Of a stretch of DNA of 64,000 nucleotides, positions 1-11,921 are shown one piece after another. Below the pieces are notes generated by a model. The model was not told the DNA's origin. It was given only the letters and a program-made list of their open reading frames with translations, and ran no database searches. Both the position numbers and the translations under genes were made by a program. Source of the stretch: Photobacterium carnosum (lineage in GTDB: Bacteria > Pseudomonadota > Gammaproteobacteria > Enterobacterales > Vibrionaceae); contig NZ_NPIB01000008.1 in assembly GCF_002849605.1 (NCBI RefSeq), positions 83,460 through 147,459 of the forward strand, read 5' to 3'. The stretch's first letter is position 1. Each line of letters begins with the position of its first letter.

Positions 1-387
1 AAAACAGAAAAAGTGGTGCCGGGAGAGCAAGTGCTTGATCCTAAAATTGCTAAGAAGATTTTATTGATGATTGAATCAGTGACCGATAAAGCGGGTGGTG
101 GTGGTGGTTGGCGTGGTGCTATTCCAGGTTACCGTATTGGTGTTAAAACGGGTACTGCGAAAAAAGCGATTGCAGGTGGCTATGGTAATGATTACTTCTC
201 TTATACCGTTGGTGTGGCACCAATTAGTCATCCACGATTAGCGATTGTGGTAATGGTCAATGAACCTAAAGGCGATAAATTCTATGGTGGTGCCGTTGCA
301 GCACCAATTTTATCAAAAGTACTTGGTGGTGCATTACAGATCCTGAACGTACCGCCAGATGCTGATACGCTAAAAATAGATAAATGA
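1..387 (+). CDS. ftsI: Penicillin-binding protein 3 (FtsI), C-terminal end only
   Basis: This is the last ~128 residues of the septal peptidoglycan transpeptidase; the gene starts before the window. The frame is open from base 1. The KTG box of the transpeptidase domain is visible as VKTGTAKKA, followed by the usual late motif [10 protein letters not shown] and the AIVVMVNEP strand. The stop codon overlaps the murE start in an ATGA junction. The position directly upstream of murE is the normal dcw-cluster order. The protein acts in the periplasm at the septum with FtsW, encoded further down this same cluster. An internal GTG at base 13 is not a gene start. Confidence 0.95.
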   Translation, partial: KTEKVVPGEQVLDPKIAKKILLMIESVTDKAGGGGGWRGAIPGYRIGVKTGTAKKAIAGGYGNDYFSYTVGVAPISHPRLAIVVMVNEPKGDKFYGGAVAAPILSKVLGGALQILNVPPDADTLKIDK

Positions 388-1919
388 GTGTGATCATGGC
401 ATTGGTTAAACCGGAAGTACAATTAGGCGCTTTATTAGCACCTTGGTTAACAGTTGCAAAAGTGCCAACTGTATATTTACAGTTGATGTTAACCTCAATG
501 ACATTAGATAGCCGTCAAGTCACGGTTGGCTGCTTATTTGCGGCCGTTAACGGTCATACTGTTGATGGGCGTCGTTTTATTGATAATGCGATTGCTGCTG
601 GTGCAAGCGCAATTATTGCAGAAGCCGATGGTGTTGCGGCTGACGGTGAGATCCTATTTGAAAATGGGGTTATCATTATTTATTTGCACAATCTTGGTCA
701 TAAATTATCTGCCATTGCTGGGCGCTTTTATGGAGAGCCTGATAGCCAGCTTAAATTGTATGCGGTAACAGGCACCAATGGTAAAACCACTATTAGCCAA
801 CTATTAGCACAATGGGCTGATTTGGTTGGTTATCGTGCTGGCGTAATGGGCACGACGGGTAATGGCTTGTTAACTGATTTACGACCAGCTGCAAATACCA
901 CTGGTAGTGCGATTGAAATCCAACAAACGTTATCCGAATTAGTTGCTCAAGGTGCTAATTTTGCGGCAATGGAAGTGTCATCCCATGGCTTAGTACAAGG
1001 TCGAGTTAGTGCGTTACATTTTGTAGCAAGTATCTTTACTAATCTTAGTCGTGATCACCTTGATTATCATGGTGATATGGCGCATTACGCCGCGGCTAAA
1101 AAAAGTTTATTTACCGAGCATCACAGCGGTATTGCGGTCATTAATGCTGATGATATGGTTGGTCAACAATGGCTAGCTGATTTACCTCAAGCGGTTGCGG
1201 TTGCAATGAATGCTGACGCTGTTATAGCTCACTCTGGATCAAAACTATGGGCAACGGCGGTCGATTTTAGTACCCAAGGTGTCACCATTAGTTTTGAGTC
1301 TAGCTGGGGTAAAGGTACCTTTACCGCGCCACTTGTAGGTTCATTTAATGCAACTAATTTATTATTGGCATTGGCGACCTTATTAGTCAGCGGTCATTCA
1401 TTACCAGAGTTATTAGCAGTCGCCCCGCGTTTACAAGCAGTTATTGGGCGTATGGAAGTATTTCAATCCTCGATTGGCGACAAAGCGATGATGGTGGTTG
1501 ATTATGCTCATACTCCAGATGCACTAGAAAAAGCACTGCAAGCATTACGCGTCCATTGTGACGGTCAGTTGTGGTGTTTATTTGGCTGTGGTGGTGATCG
1601 TGATACGGGCAAACGCCCTATGATGGCTGCGATTGCAGAGCAATATGCTGATCATATTATTTTAGTCGATGACAACCCGCGTAGTGAAGATCCTCAACAA
1701 ATCATGCTTGATATGCAAGCAGGGTTAACTGCAATGACTGCTGCAACTGTGATCCATGACCGCGCTCAAGCGTGTGCTTATGCTATTACACAGGCTAAAC
1801 CTAATGACATTATTTTAGTTGCAGGTAAAGGCCATGAAGACTACCAAATTCTAGCAGATCGTACGATCCACTATTCAGACCGCGAAACTGTGGCCGCATT
1901 ATTTAGAGAACAGGCATGA
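384..1919 (+). CDS. murE: UDP-MurNAc-L-Ala-D-Glu:meso-DAP ligase (MurE)
   Basis: Cytoplasmic ligase adding meso-diaminopimelate to UDP-MurNAc-L-Ala-D-Glu. The 511-residue product has the Mur-ligase ATP loop TGTNGKT at residues 129-135 and the DNPR motif (about 430-433) that marks DAP-adding rather than lysine-adding MurE. The region around 185-205 holds the usual MEVSSHGL segment with the following [12 protein letters not shown]. The start overlaps the ftsI stop by 4 bases, implying translational coupling; a second ATG four codons in is possible. The stop overlaps murF in the same way. Confidence 0.97.
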   Translation: MSVIMALVKPEVQLGALLAPWLTVAKVPTVYLQLMLTSMTLDSRQVTVGCLFAAVNGHTVDGRRFIDNAIAAGASAIIAEADGVAADGEILFENGVIIIYLHNLGHKLSAIAGRFYGEPDSQLKLYAVTGTNGKTTISQLLAQWADLVGYRAGVMGTTGNGLLTDLRPAANTTGSAIEIQQTLSELVAQGANFAAMEVSSHGLVQGRVSALHFVASIFTNLSRDHLDYHGDMAHYAAAKKSLFTEHHSGIAVINADDMVGQQWLADLPQAVAVAMNADAVIAHSGSKLWATAVDFSTQGVTISFESSWGKGTFTAPLVGSFNATNLLLALATLLVSGHSLPELLAVAPRLQAVIGRMEVFQSSIGDKAMMVVDYAHTPDALEKALQALRVHCDGQLWCLFGCGGDRDTGKRPMMAAIAEQYADHIILVDDNPRSEDPQQIMLDMQAGLTAMTAATVIHDRAQACAYAITQAKPNDIILVAGKGHEDYQILADRTIHYSDRETVAALFREQA

Positions 1920-3298
1920 TAAAAGTTCAACTAAGTCATTTACAGTCAGTTTTAAATGCTGAACTCATTGGCGCGGATACTGAAATTGCAGCGACATCAA
2001 CTGATACGCGTGTAATCGACAATGACACTCTCTTTATTGCCTTAATTGGTGAGCGTTTTGATGGCCATGACTTTTGTCAAACGGCGGTTGAAAATGGTGC
2101 AAAAGCATTATTGGTAAGTAAACCCTTAGCGTTAGATATTCCACAGTTAGTTGTTGCTGATACCCATCAAGCATTAGGTCAGTTAGGTCAATGGTTAAAA
2201 GCAAAAATGACCGCTGAGCATGGGTTAAAAACATTAGCATTAACGGGTAGTTGTGGCAAAACCACTGTAAAAGAAATGGCAGCGGCAATTTTAGCGACTA
2301 AAGGTCAAGTATTAGCGACTGCGGGTAATTTTAATAACGATATTGGCGTCCCACTGACATTGTTACGTTTAACTCCTGCCTATAATTACGCAGTGATTGA
2401 ATTAGGCGCTAACCATTTAGGTGAAATTGCTTATACAACAGCATTAGTCAAACCTGATGTGGCATTAATTAATAATCTTGCGGCCGCTCACCTTGAAGGT
2501 TTCGGTTCATTAGCCGGTGTTGCAAAAGCCAAAGGTGAAATTTTTGAAGGATTAGCCGCACAGGGGCAAGCGGTCATTAATCTTGATTCTAACCAGTTAA
2601 CAATGTGGCAACCATTACTGGCACAGCACCGTGTTAGTTGCTTCTCGATAACGACTAATAATGCAGATTATTTCGCTACTGATATAAATATTAACTCTCA
2701 AGGGCTAGCTTGTTTTACAATGCAAACCCCAATGGGTGCTATTGATATTAGCTTAACGTTAGCGGGCACTCACAATGTTAGTAATGCACTGGCCGCCGCC
2801 GCATTGACTATGGCATTGGGTGCCACTCTTGCTGATGTAAAACAAGGGTTAGAGTGCGTTGTTAATGTTAAAGGTCGATTAGCGATCACTCAGCTTCCTT
2901 CTGGGTTACGGTTAATTGATGATACTTATAATGCCAGTGTTGCTTCTGTAAAAGCTGCAATTGATGTGCTACATAATTTCAGAGGTAAACGTTACTTTAT
3001 TTTAGGCGACATGGCTGAGCTGGGCGAAGAAAGTGAGAGCTTACATCGTGAGGTCGGTGAATATGCGCGTGATAAACAGTTTGATGGTGTGATGACATTT
3101 GGTCGTGCCAGTGCTGTGGTCAGTGCATTAAATAACGGTCAACATTTTAGCGATAAAACTGCATTGATCGATGAACTTAAACAAAAATTACATCAACAAC
3201 TTAACCAACCTAATTCTCCTCAGGTGACTGTGCTTGCTAAAGGCGCGCGTAGCTCACAGATGGAAGATGTTATTATTGCATTGCAGGAAGATAAATAA
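1916..3298 (+). CDS. murF: UDP-MurNAc-tripeptide:D-Ala-D-Ala ligase (MurF)
   Basis: Completes the cytoplasmic pentapeptide precursor by adding D-Ala-D-Ala. The 460-residue protein carries the ATP loop GSCGKTT at residues 111-117, the [13 protein letters not shown] segment typical of MurF, and [10 protein letters not shown] in the C-terminal ligase domain. It overlaps murE by 4 bases (ATGA) and its TAA shares its last base with the mraY ATG, so it is embedded in a tightly coupled operon. Its substrate D-Ala-D-Ala must come from a ligase encoded elsewhere, because no ddl gene is present in the cluster. Confidence 0.97.
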   Translation: MIKVQLSHLQSVLNAELIGADTEIAATSTDTRVIDNDTLFIALIGERFDGHDFCQTAVENGAKALLVSKPLALDIPQLVVADTHQALGQLGQWLKAKMTAEHGLKTLALTGSCGKTTVKEMAAAILATKGQVLATAGNFNNDIGVPLTLLRLTPAYNYAVIELGANHLGEIAYTTALVKPDVALINNLAAAHLEGFGSLAGVAKAKGEIFEGLAAQGQAVINLDSNQLTMWQPLLAQHRVSCFSITTNNADYFATDININSQGLACFTMQTPMGAIDISLTLAGTHNVSNALAAAALTMALGATLADVKQGLECVVNVKGRLAITQLPSGLRLIDDTYNASVASVKAAIDVLHNFRGKRYFILGDMAELGEESESLHREVGEYARDKQFDGVMTFGRASAVVSALNNGQHFSDKTALIDELKQKLHQQLNQPNSPQVTVLAKGARSSQMEDVIIALQEDK

Positions 3299-4380
3299 TG
3301 ATTTACTGGTTAGCTGACCACTTTCAGTCCTCAATCCCCTTTTTCCGTCTGTTTGAATACCTGACGTTCCGCGCCATTATGAGTATTTTAACCGCGTTAA
3401 TATTTTCGTTGTGGTTAGGCCCGCGCATGATTGCTAAATTGCAAATGCTGCAAATTGGGCAAATAGTACGTAACGATGGTCCTGAGTCACATTTCAGTAA
3501 GCGTGGTACGCCAACCATGGGCGGACTGATGATTTTAGCTGCAATTACGTTAACCGTATTGTTATGGTGTGATCTTAGCAACCCTTATGTATGGGCTGTG
3601 CTTATCGTTATGCTTGGCTATGGTGTGATTGGCTTTGTTGATGACTACCGTAAAGTGGTACGAAAAAATACCGATGGCTTAATTGCACGTTGGAAATATT
3701 TTTGGCAATCAGCTATCGCACTTGTGGTGGCTTTTGTGCTTTATGCCTACGGAAAAGATACCGCTGCGACACAATTAGTCTTGCCATTTTTTAAAGATGT
3801 GATGCCACAGTTAGGTCTGTCTTATATTGTACTGACTTATTTTGTGATTGTCGGTACCAGTAATGCGGTTAATTTAACCGATGGTTTAGATGGTCTTGCC
3901 ATTATGCCAACAGTGATGGTTGCTGGTGGTTTTGCCTTTATTGCATGGGCAACGGGTAACTACAACTATGCTGAATACTTACATATCCCTTATTTAAGTA
4001 ATGCGGGTGAGTTAGTTATTGTTTGTACTGCTATTGTTGGTGCAGGTTTGGGTTTCTTATGGTTTAACACCTATCCAGCGCAAGTATTTATGGGCGATGT
4101 AGGCTCATTAGCATTAGGTGGCGCATTAGGTACGATTGCCGTGTTAGTTCGCCAAGAATTTTTATTGGTGATCATGGGCGGTGTGTTCGTGATGGAAACG
4201 GTATCGGTTATTTTGCAAGTTGGCTCGTTTAAACTGCGTGGACAACGTATTTTCCGCATGGCACCGATTCACCATCACTACGAATTAAAAGGTTGGCCAG
4301 AACCACGCGTTATTGTCCGTTTCTGGATTATTACGCTGATGCTGGTATTGATTGCATTAGCTACATTGAAGGTGCGTTAA
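3298..4380 (+). CDS. mraY: Phospho-MurNAc-pentapeptide transferase (MraY)
   Basis: Inner-membrane enzyme that transfers phospho-MurNAc-pentapeptide to undecaprenyl phosphate, forming lipid I. The 360-residue length equals the E. coli protein. Multiple hydrophobic segments are visible. Family motifs are [16 protein letters not shown] (aspartate pair and basic loop), [13 protein letters not shown], and the late [12 protein letters not shown]. The start overlaps the murF stop by one base; murD follows after one base. It is placed between murF and murD, as in other gammaproteobacteria. Confidence 0.97.
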   Translation: MIYWLADHFQSSIPFFRLFEYLTFRAIMSILTALIFSLWLGPRMIAKLQMLQIGQIVRNDGPESHFSKRGTPTMGGLMILAAITLTVLLWCDLSNPYVWAVLIVMLGYGVIGFVDDYRKVVRKNTDGLIARWKYFWQSAIALVVAFVLYAYGKDTAATQLVLPFFKDVMPQLGLSYIVLTYFVIVGTSNAVNLTDGLDGLAIMPTVMVAGGFAFIAWATGNYNYAEYLHIPYLSNAGELVIVCTAIVGAGLGFLWFNTYPAQVFMGDVGSLALGGALGTIAVLVRQEFLLVIMGGVFVMETVSVILQVGSFKLRGQRIFRMAPIHHHYELKGWPEPRVIVRFWIITLMLVLIALATLKVR

Positions 4381-4381
4381 C

Positions 4382-5719
4382 ATGAATGGCTTGGTAGGTA
4401 TTAACAAGGTTGTTGTGATTGGACTTGGAATGACAGGTCTATCGGTGGTGAATCATTTAGTACGATTACCACAATTGCTGGATATTAAAGTAATTGATAC
4501 CCGTGATAATCCACCAGGCCAAGAACAATTGCCTACAGGTGTTGATCTGTGTGCTGGTCAATGGAATCTGCAATGGCTACTTGACGCAGATTTAATTGTT
4601 GTTAGCCCTGGGATTGCATTAGCAACTCCAGAGTTATTGTTAGCGGCACAATCAGGCATTGAGCTTATCGGTGATATTGAACTATTTGCTCGTGCAGTGA
4701 ATAAGCCCGTAGTGGCTATCACTGGTTCTAATGGCAAAAGTACCGTCACCAGTTTAGTCGGTGAAATGGCAAAAGAAGCCGGCATTGATGTTGGTGTTGG
4801 TGGCAATATTGGTTTTGCAGCACTTGATATGCTAGGGCAAGATCATGATCTTTATGTCCTTGAGCTGTCTAGTTTTCAGTTAGAAACTACGTCATCGTTA
4901 GTGCTTGAAGCTGCGGTGTATTTAAATCTGTCTGAAGATCATATGGATCGTTATCCTGGTGGTTTGGCTGATTATAGTAACGCTAAAATGCGTATTTTTG
5001 ATCATGCTAAATTAGCGGTGTATAACCGTGACGATCTCGCAACTAAGCCTGATTTTAACGGTAACATGACCAGTTTTGGTTTTGATAATACTGATTATGG
5101 TTTGGTGATGGTTGATGGCGCAGAATGGTTAGCCATTGCGGGTGAGCCATTAATGGCTGTCAGTGAAATTGCGTTAGTTGGTCGCCATAATGTCGCTAAC
5201 TGTTTAGCTGCATTAGCGTTAGCCGATGCTGTCGGTATTGATCGTATAGCGGCTTGTCAAACCATGCGTCGTTACACTGGATTAGCCCATCGTTGTCAAT
5301 TGGCAGTGAATCGTCACGGTGTTAAATGGGTCAATGATTCTAAGGCGACAAACCTTGCTAGTACAGTAGCTGCATTAACGGGCTTACAATTAGCAGGAAA
5401 ACTGCATTTATTAATGGGTGGTGATGGTAAAGGCGCTGATTTTAGTGAACTTAAACCAGTTCTAGCTGACTTAAATGTACAACTTTATTGTTTTGGTCGT
5501 GATGGTCATTTATTTAGCGAATTAGTCGAAAACGCGATAAATGTCGATACCATGAGTGAAGCAATGGATCGCGCAGCAGTTACCGTAAAAGCTGGCGATA
5601 TGGTTTTATTATCACCAGCATGTGCCAGTTGGGATCAATTTGCCAACTTTATGGCACGCGGTGATGCTTTTGTTGAACAAGCCCTTCGGCTTCAAGATTC
5701 AGTCTCAGGAAAAATGTAA
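4382..5719 (+). CDS. murD: UDP-MurNAc-L-Ala:D-Glu ligase (MurD)
   Basis: Adds D-glutamate to UDP-MurNAc-L-Ala in the cytoplasm. The 445-residue product starts with a Rossmann-like nucleotide site ([11 protein letters not shown], residues 11-21), has the ATP loop TGSNGKST at about 114-121, the LSSFQLE segment, and VNDSKATN in the C-terminal domain. The stop shares one base with the ftsW ATG (TAATG), so the pair is probably translationally coupled. Nothing is unusual in length or motifs. Confidence 0.97.
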   Translation: MNGLVGINKVVVIGLGMTGLSVVNHLVRLPQLLDIKVIDTRDNPPGQEQLPTGVDLCAGQWNLQWLLDADLIVVSPGIALATPELLLAAQSGIELIGDIELFARAVNKPVVAITGSNGKSTVTSLVGEMAKEAGIDVGVGGNIGFAALDMLGQDHDLYVLELSSFQLETTSSLVLEAAVYLNLSEDHMDRYPGGLADYSNAKMRIFDHAKLAVYNRDDLATKPDFNGNMTSFGFDNTDYGLVMVDGAEWLAIAGEPLMAVSEIALVGRHNVANCLAALALADAVGIDRIAACQTMRRYTGLAHRCQLAVNRHGVKWVNDSKATNLASTVAALTGLQLAGKLHLLMGGDGKGADFSELKPVLADLNVQLYCFGRDGHLFSELVENAINVDTMSEAMDRAAVTVKAGDMVLLSPACASWDQFANFMARGDAFVEQALRLQDSVSGKM

Positions 5720-7032
5720 TGTTTAAAATGGCCCGTAACGGATTATCGGTAGTCTCTGGTTGGTTTTTAAAACCCGCCAAACCGATTCTGTATGACCGCC
5801 AATTGGTGTGGATAGCAATAGCTCTGATGATGATCGGTTTAGTCATGGTTACTTCAGCATCCATACCTGTCGCAACTCGTCTTACTGGTGTTCCTTTCTT
5901 CTTCGCACTACGACATGGATTCTTTTTAGTCTGTTCGTTAGTGATCGCGGCATTTGTTATGCGGATCCCATTAGCTCAATGGGAAAAGTACAGTGTGCCA
6001 ATGTTGTTAATCTCAATCTTGTTATTGATTGTAGTATTAGCTATTGGCCATTCAGTTAATGGTGCTGCACGGTGGATCCCACTTGGGGTATTTAACTTAC
6101 AACCTGCAGAAGTCGCTAAATTGTCGTTATTTGTGTTTCTTGCCGGGTATTTAGTCCGTCAATATAACCAAGTGCGTGGCAGTTTTATTGGTTTTGCTAA
6201 GCCATTAGTTGTACTCGGTATTATGGGCTTTCTATTGCTACAACAACCTGACTTAGGTTCGTTCGTGGTGATGTTTGTTGGTACTATCGGGATGCTATTT
6301 ATTGCAGGTGCACGGTTATGGCAATTCTTAGTGATGCTAGCAACGGCATTAGTCGGTATTGCAATGCTGATTGCCTTTGAACCTTATCGTATGCGACGGG
6401 TAACTTCGTTTTTAGACCCATGGCAAGATCCTTATGGTAGTGGTTATCAGTTAACCCAATCACTAATGGCATTCGGTCGTGGTGAATGGTTTGGTCAGGG
6501 GTTGGGTAACTCCATTCAAAAATTAGCCTATCTTCCTGAAGCACATACTGACTTTGTGTTTGCCGTCTTAGCCGAAGAATTAGGCTTGGCGGGGGTGATT
6601 GTGGTATTAACACTGTTGTTTGCCCTAGTGTTTAAAGCAATTATTATTGGACGTAAATGTCTTGAAGGTGGCCTATTGTTTGGCGGCTATTTAGCGTTTG
6701 GGTTTGGTATTTGGTTTGCATTTCAAACCTTGGTTAACGTTGGCGCCGCCGCAGGTATTGTACCGACGAAAGGCTTAACGTTACCCTTGATCAGTTATGG
6801 TGGTTCGAGTTTGTTTATTATGGCTGCTGCTGTGGCTATTTTGATTCGAATCGATTTTGAACAACGGGTCGCGGCTAAATTTTTATCAGAGCATCCTGCT
6901 GATGTTGATGATGAAGCATTAGATACGATGGACGTAGCGGTTGAACAAGGAACTTTAGATTCTCAAGTGCTTGTAACGGCTAATCATTCACAACTAGAAC
7001 AAGATAAAAAGCATTCTAATGACAAAGAATAA
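5719..7032 (+). CDS. ftsW: Septal SEDS glycosyltransferase FtsW
   Basis: Polytopic inner-membrane SEDS protein that polymerises lipid II at the septum with FtsI. The 437 residues contain about ten hydrophobic segments and the SEDS motifs [34 protein letters not shown] and [10 protein letters not shown]. An extended, acidic hydrophilic C-terminal tail (about residues 385-437) is lineage-specific and longer than in E. coli. The gene overlaps murG by 14 bases in another frame. Its order murD-ftsW-murG is canonical. Confidence 0.96.
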   Translation: MFKMARNGLSVVSGWFLKPAKPILYDRQLVWIAIALMMIGLVMVTSASIPVATRLTGVPFFFALRHGFFLVCSLVIAAFVMRIPLAQWEKYSVPMLLISILLLIVVLAIGHSVNGAARWIPLGVFNLQPAEVAKLSLFVFLAGYLVRQYNQVRGSFIGFAKPLVVLGIMGFLLLQQPDLGSFVVMFVGTIGMLFIAGARLWQFLVMLATALVGIAMLIAFEPYRMRRVTSFLDPWQDPYGSGYQLTQSLMAFGRGEWFGQGLGNSIQKLAYLPEAHTDFVFAVLAEELGLAGVIVVLTLLFALVFKAIIIGRKCLEGGLLFGGYLAFGFGIWFAFQTLVNVGAAAGIVPTKGLTLPLISYGGSSLFIMAAAVAILIRIDFEQRVAAKFLSEHPADVDDEALDTMDVAVEQGTLDSQVLVTANHSQLEQDKKHSNDKE

Positions 7033-8083
7033 ACGTTTATTAGTGATGGCTGGTGGTACTGGCGGTCACGTTTTCCCCGGACTTGCAGTTGCTCGTAAAT
7101 TACAGCAACAAGGGTGGGAGATCCGCTGGCTAGGCACGGCTGATCGTATGGAAGCTGAGTTAGTACCGAAGCATGGTATTGCTATTGATTTCATTAAAGT
7201 TAAAGGCCTGCGTGGTAGCGGTATTGTGTCTTTACTTGGTGCACCGTTTAAAATTGTTGGTGCCATTATTCAAGCCCGTAAATATATCAAAGCATGGCAA
7301 CCGGATGTGGTGCTTGGCATGGGCGGTTATGTCAGTGGCCCTGGTGGTGTTGCGGCATGGTCTTTGGGTATTCCAGTGGTATTGCATGAACAAAATGCTG
7401 TCGCTGGGCTAACCAATCAATGGCTCGCTAAAATTGCCAGTAAAGTGCTACAAGCATTCCCTGGTGCATTTAAAGATAAGCAAGTCGTTGGTAATCCGGT
7501 TCGTGAGGATGTGACATTATTACCTGCACCGCAACAGCGTTTTGCTGAACGCACCGGCCCAATTCGAGTGCTGGTGATGGGCGGCAGTCAAGGGGCGAGA
7601 ATTTTAAACCAGACCATGCCAGAAGTGGCGGGGATCCTAGGTGAAAATGTCACTATTTGGCATCAAGCGGGTAAAGGTAATCAGCAATCGACTGAGCAAG
7701 CTTATGCAAAAGATAGCCAAACACAACATAAAGTGACTGAGTTTATTGATGATGTAGCTGCCGCTTATGCTTGGGCCGATTTAGTTGTTTGTCGTTCAGG
7801 GGCACTGACTGTTTCTGAATTATCGGCCGCGGGTGTTGGTGCTATTTTTATTCCTTTCATGCATAAAGATCGTCAGCAAGCATTAAATGCTGAGCATTTA
7901 GTGGCATGTGGTGCGGCTAAAATGATTGAACAACCACAATTAACGGTTGATGGTTTAGCCCAGCAAATTAATTTATTAAATCGTATTGCGCTTGAGCACA
8001 TGGCTTGTGCTGCGCGTAATGCTGCTATCATTGATGCAGACCAACGTGTTGCTGATGTGATCAAATCACTAGCAAAGAATTAA
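7019..8083 (+). CDS. murG: Lipid II-forming GlcNAc transferase (MurG)
   Basis: Peripheral inner-membrane GT28 glycosyltransferase that converts lipid I to lipid II using UDP-GlcNAc. The 354-residue product begins with the glycine-rich loop [14 protein letters not shown] (residues 12-25), and has [24 protein letters not shown] and the UDP-binding [10 protein letters not shown]. The start lies within the end of ftsW, so translation is probably coupled. murC follows after a 14-base gap with its own good ribosome-binding site. Confidence 0.97.
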   Translation: MTKNKRLLVMAGGTGGHVFPGLAVARKLQQQGWEIRWLGTADRMEAELVPKHGIAIDFIKVKGLRGSGIVSLLGAPFKIVGAIIQARKYIKAWQPDVVLGMGGYVSGPGGVAAWSLGIPVVLHEQNAVAGLTNQWLAKIASKVLQAFPGAFKDKQVVGNPVREDVTLLPAPQQRFAERTGPIRVLVMGGSQGARILNQTMPEVAGILGENVTIWHQAGKGNQQSTEQAYAKDSQTQHKVTEFIDDVAAAYAWADLVVCRSGALTVSELSAAGVGAIFIPFMHKDRQQALNAEHLVACGAAKMIEQPQLTVDGLAQQINLLNRIALEHMACAARNAAIIDADQRVADVIKSLAKN

Positions 8084-8097
8084 ACAGGAACAAAGTG

Positions 8098-9561
8098 ATG
8101 AGTAAACTGGATAACCAGCAATTAGCAAAAATTCGAACTATGGTGCCCGAGATGCGCCGAGTCGAACGTATTCACTTTGTTGGTATTGGTGGTGCTGGAA
8201 TGAGCGGCATCGCAGAAGTATTAGTTAATGAAGGTTATCGTATCAGTGGTTCTGATATTACACCGAATGCTTTGACTAATCGTTTAACGGCTAAAGGCGT
8301 CGAGATCTTTTTTGGCCATGCGGCTGAAAATGTGATTGGTGCCAGTGTAGTTGTGGCATCAACCGCTATCAACAAACAAAATCCAGAATTATTAGCTGCA
8401 ACAGAATTACGTATTCCGGTTGTGCGTCGTGCTGAAATGTTGGCAGAATTAATGCGTTACCGTCATGGTATTGCGATTGCAGGAACACATGGTAAAACGA
8501 CCACAACAGCATTAACAACCCAAATTTATTCTGAAGCAGGGCTAGATCCAACATTTGTGAATGGTGGTTTGGTAAAAAGTGCTGGTACTAATGCACGTTT
8601 AGGTTGTAGCCGTTATTTAATTGCCGAAGCTGATGAAAGTGATGCGTCATTTTTACATTTGCAACCGATGGTGTGTGTGATCACTAACATTGAAGCTGAT
8701 CATATGGATACTTATGGCGGCGATTTTGAGGTGCTAAAACAAACCTTCATTGATTTTATCCATAATCTGCCATTCTATGGCTTAGCGGTAATGTGTATTG
8801 ATGATCCCGTTGTGCGTGAATTATTACCACGAGTGGGGCGCCCAATGTTGACTTATGGGTTTGCGGAAGATGCTGATGTGCGTTTAGTTAACTATACTCA
8901 AACTGGCCAACAGGGTCACTTTACAGTATTGCGTAATGATAAGCCGGCATTGAATATTACCCTTAATATTCCCGGTAAGCACAACGCGTTAAATGCAACG
9001 GCGGCTATTGCTGTGGCTACCGAAGAAGGTGTCAGTGATGATGCTATCATGCGCGCCTTAGTTGAATTTGAAGGTACTGGTCGTCGTTTTGATCATCTTG
9101 GTGAGTTTGAAACCGGCAATGGTAACGTGATGCTGGTAGATGATTATGGTCATCATCCAAGTGAAGTTGATGTGACGATTCAAGCTGCACGTGCTGGTTG
9201 GCCAGATAAACGGTTAGTGATGATATTCCAACCGCACCGTTATAGTCGTACTCGTGATTTATACGATGATTTTGCCAATGTGTTAGAGCAAGTCGATGTG
9301 TTATTGGTGCTGGATGTTTATGCTGCGGGAGAAACGCCTATTGCGGGTGCTGATAGTCGTTCGTTATGTCGCACTATTCGTTCACGCGCTAAAATTGATC
9401 CTATCTTTGTGTCACAAGCAGAGCATTTGCCCGCAATTTTAGCCAATATTATCCAAAATGATGATTTGGTGTTGACCCAAGGTGCGGGTGATGTCGGAAA
9501 AATAGCTCGCCAACTGGCAGAGTTAAGACTAAATATAGCCGATATGCGTCAAGATGCTTAA
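8098..9561 (+). CDS. murC: UDP-MurNAc:L-alanine ligase (MurC)
   Basis: First amino-acid ligase of the cytoplasmic peptidoglycan pathway. The 487 residues include the nucleotide motif [10 protein letters not shown] near residue 30, the ATP loop [10 protein letters not shown] near 129-138, [14 protein letters not shown] and the C-terminal [10 protein letters not shown] with FQPHRYSRT. The start is the ATG at 8098 rather than the GTG one codon earlier, because AGGA lies at a good distance upstream. A 231-base gap follows with no ddlB; ftsQ is next. Confidence 0.96.
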   Translation: MSKLDNQQLAKIRTMVPEMRRVERIHFVGIGGAGMSGIAEVLVNEGYRISGSDITPNALTNRLTAKGVEIFFGHAAENVIGASVVVASTAINKQNPELLAATELRIPVVRRAEMLAELMRYRHGIAIAGTHGKTTTTALTTQIYSEAGLDPTFVNGGLVKSAGTNARLGCSRYLIAEADESDASFLHLQPMVCVITNIEADHMDTYGGDFEVLKQTFIDFIHNLPFYGLAVMCIDDPVVRELLPRVGRPMLTYGFAEDADVRLVNYTQTGQQGHFTVLRNDKPALNITLNIPGKHNALNATAAIAVATEEGVSDDAIMRALVEFEGTGRRFDHLGEFETGNGNVMLVDDYGHHPSEVDVTIQAARAGWPDKRLVMIFQPHRYSRTRDLYDDFANVLEQVDVLLVLDVYAAGETPIAGADSRSLCRTIRSRAKIDPIFVSQAEHLPAILANIIQNDDLVLTQGAGDVGKIARQLAELRLNIADMRQDA

Positions 9562-9710
9562 TTGGTATGTTTCGCTTTGAGTAAACGCATTAATATCGAT
9601 TACTGGTTGTAAAATGAATATTCCATCGCCAGTGATCGCTATTTTTTGTGATTTCTCGACAAATAGATAAATTTATTGTCAGGTTATGCTCGGAAAACGC
9701 CCTATGAGTG

Positions 9711-9739
9711 TTGGAGTGGGTCGAGTTGCTCGGTATAAT
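9711..9739 (+). promoter_or_regulatory. Candidate sigma-70 promoter for ftsQ-ftsA-ftsZ
   Basis: TTGGAG (9711-9716), a 17-base spacer and TATAAT (9734-9739) lie in the 231-base murC-ftsQ gap, about 54 bases before the ftsQ ATG. The -10 element is perfect and the -35 is fair. Extra promoters before ftsQ/A/Z are known in other bacteria; here the assignment is by sequence only. Confidence 0.55.
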
Positions 9740-9792
9740 CGTTTAACTTTGCTCGTTATACCTGACTGAGCGCGCCATCATAAAATACCTTT

Positions 9793-10620
9793 ATGGAATG
9801 GTTTGGCTTAAATGGTAAGGTAAATAGACACGCGATGACTGAACAAGTCGAAAATAAAGAGCATATATTATCTTCACCTCGTGGTTTAAAGCGTTGGGGT
9901 GGATTAGCGTTTTTTCTCTTTGTCATTGGTTTTACGGTTTGGCTTGTTAGTGCTACCAAAGACTGGATGACAGATGCAAACCGATTACCCTTGTCAAATT
10001 TAGTCATTCAAGGGCAGTTACATTATCTCACTAAAGATGATGTTAGACAGTCAATTTTACATCTTCATCATTTGGGTAGCTTTATGACCCAAGATGTAAA
10101 TAGTATTCAAGCATCCGTCGAGGCTTTACCTTGGGTTGCTCAAGCTGCTGTACGTAAACAATGGCCAGATACCATTAAAGTTTTTTTGGTTGAAAATCAA
10201 CCTGTCGCTGAATGGAATGGTACTTATTTAGTTAACCGTTCAGGCGTTGTTTTTAAAGCGCCAGTATTGCAAGTTGCAGGATTAGGGTTAACCAATCTTA
10301 TTGGTCCTAAAGGCAGCAGTGAAGAAGTTTTAGCTGGACTCAAAGAAATGCGTCCAGTGTTGAAAAAAGCGGGTTTCGGGATTGCGTCATTATCGTTTAA
10401 TGAACGCCGTGCTTGGCGCGTGGTATTAACAAACGGGATTAGACTTGAATTGGGGCATGACGCTCGAATGCAACGTATAAAGCGTTTTATCGAGATTTAT
10501 CCTGATTTATTGAAACAGGATAAGCCGATTGATTATGTAGATTTGCGTTACGATACTGGCGCAGCTGTGGGTTGGAAAACAAAGCCGGAGTATGATAATC
10601 ATGCGCCGGATAAAAAATAA
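9793..10620 (+). CDS. ftsQ: Cell division protein FtsQ
   Basis: Bitopic divisome protein bridging early and late division proteins. It has a short cytoplasmic tail, one membrane segment (about residues 37-53), a POTRA domain beginning LSNLVIQGQLHYLTKDDVRQ, and a beta domain ending VDLRYDTGAAVGWK, as in E. coli FtsQ. The start is uncertain: ATG at 9793 gives 275 residues, while ATG at 9835 (MTEQVENK) gives 261 and a cytoplasmic tail closer in length to E. coli. Neither has a strong ribosome-binding site. ftsA starts 12 bases after the stop. Confidence 0.92.
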   Translation: MEWFGLNGKVNRHAMTEQVENKEHILSSPRGLKRWGGLAFFLFVIGFTVWLVSATKDWMTDANRLPLSNLVIQGQLHYLTKDDVRQSILHLHHLGSFMTQDVNSIQASVEALPWVAQAAVRKQWPDTIKVFLVENQPVAEWNGTYLVNRSGVVFKAPVLQVAGLGLTNLIGPKGSSEEVLAGLKEMRPVLKKAGFGIASLSFNERRAWRVVLTNGIRLELGHDARMQRIKRFIEIYPDLLKQDKPIDYVDLRYDTGAAVGWKTKPEYDNHAPDKK

Positions 10621-10632
10621 GAGCGTGCACTG

Positions 10633-11889
10633 ATGACTAAGGCTGCAGATAAAAAACTCATCGTTGGTCTTGATATCGGCACTTCCAAAGTTTGCGCTTT
10701 GGTTGGGGAGGTCCTACCCGATGGCAATGTTAATGTCATTGGTGTAGGTAGCAGCCCGTCACGCGGAATGGATAAAGGTGGGGTTAATGACCTTGAGTCA
10801 GTAGTGAAGTCAGTTCAACGTGCTGTTGATCAGGCTGAACTTATGGCTGATTGCCAAATTGGTTCCGTGTGTTTGTCGCTATCAGGTAAACATATTAGTT
10901 GCCAAACAGAAAAAGGCATGGTGCCAATTTCTGATAAAGAAGTGACTCAAGATGACGTCGATAATGTTATTCATACGGCGAAATCAGTAAAAATAAGCGA
11001 TGAGCAACGTACGTTGCATGTGATTCCACAAGAATTTGCGATTGATTACCAAGAAGGTATTAAAAACCCTGTTGGTTTATCAGGTGTTCGTATGGAAGCA
11101 AGTGTTCATTTGATCACTTGTCATAACGACATGGCGCGCAACATCGTTAAAGCAGTAGAGCGTTGTGGTTTAACTGTTGATCATCTGATTTTCTCAGGAT
11201 TAGCAACAAGCCATGCTGTACTGACCCCAGATGAGCGTGAGCTCGGCGTATGCGTGGTCGATATTGGCGGCGGTACAATGGATCTTGCTATTTGGACTGG
11301 CGGCGCATTACGCCATGCGGAAGTGATTCCGTATGCTGGTAATGCAGTAACCAGTGATATTGCTTATGCGTTTGGTACACCACCGGGTGACGCTGAAGAT
11401 ATTAAAGTGAAATACGGTTGTGCACTGAGTGAATTGGTGAGCAAAGATGCTAAGGTTGATGTACCGAGTGTTGGTGGTCGTCCATCTAGAAGCTTGCAAA
11501 GTCAAACACTCGCAGAAGTAATAGAGCCTCGATATAGTGAATTGCTAGGGTTAGTAAATCAAAAATTACTAACCGTACAAGATCAATTGCGAGAGGCTGG
11601 TGTTAAACACCACCTAGCAGCGGGCATCGTCCTTACCGGGGGCGCTGCACAAATGGAAGGTTTAACTGAATGTGCTGAGCGGGTTTTCCGCAATCAAGTA
11701 CGTATTGGTCAGCCTCTTGAGCTGAGTGGATTGACTGATTATGTTCAGTCGCCACCCTATGCTACTGCAGTAGGATTACTGCACTACGGAAAGGATAGTC
11801 AATCATTTGATGAAAATGCACAAGAACCGAAACGCTCGGTAACTGGGTTATTTTCACGAATTAGTGGTTGGTTCGAAAAGAATTTTTAA
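10633..11889 (+). CDS. ftsA: Cell division ATPase FtsA
   Basis: Actin-like protein that anchors FtsZ to the inner membrane and recruits later divisome proteins. The 418 residues show phosphate-binding GLDIGTSKVCALVGE near the N-terminus, the second nucleotide motif VVDIGGGTMDLA, and the adenosine-site GIVLTGGAAQMEG. The C-terminus (SVTGLFSRISGWFEKNF) is the expected amphipathic membrane-targeting helix. It lies between ftsQ and ftsZ, with a 32-base gap to ftsZ that holds an AGGATAACGGAG ribosome-binding region. Confidence 0.97.
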   Translation: MTKAADKKLIVGLDIGTSKVCALVGEVLPDGNVNVIGVGSSPSRGMDKGGVNDLESVVKSVQRAVDQAELMADCQIGSVCLSLSGKHISCQTEKGMVPISDKEVTQDDVDNVIHTAKSVKISDEQRTLHVIPQEFAIDYQEGIKNPVGLSGVRMEASVHLITCHNDMARNIVKAVERCGLTVDHLIFSGLATSHAVLTPDERELGVCVVDIGGGTMDLAIWTGGALRHAEVIPYAGNAVTSDIAYAFGTPPGDAEDIKVKYGCALSELVSKDAKVDVPSVGGRPSRSLQSQTLAEVIEPRYSELLGLVNQKLLTVQDQLREAGVKHHLAAGIVLTGGAAQMEGLTECAERVFRNQVRIGQPLELSGLTDYVQSPPYATAVGLLHYGKDSQSFDENAQEPKRSVTGLFSRISGWFEKNF

Positions 11890-11921
11890 ACCTGATGCGA
11901 ACAGGATAACGGAGAGAACAA

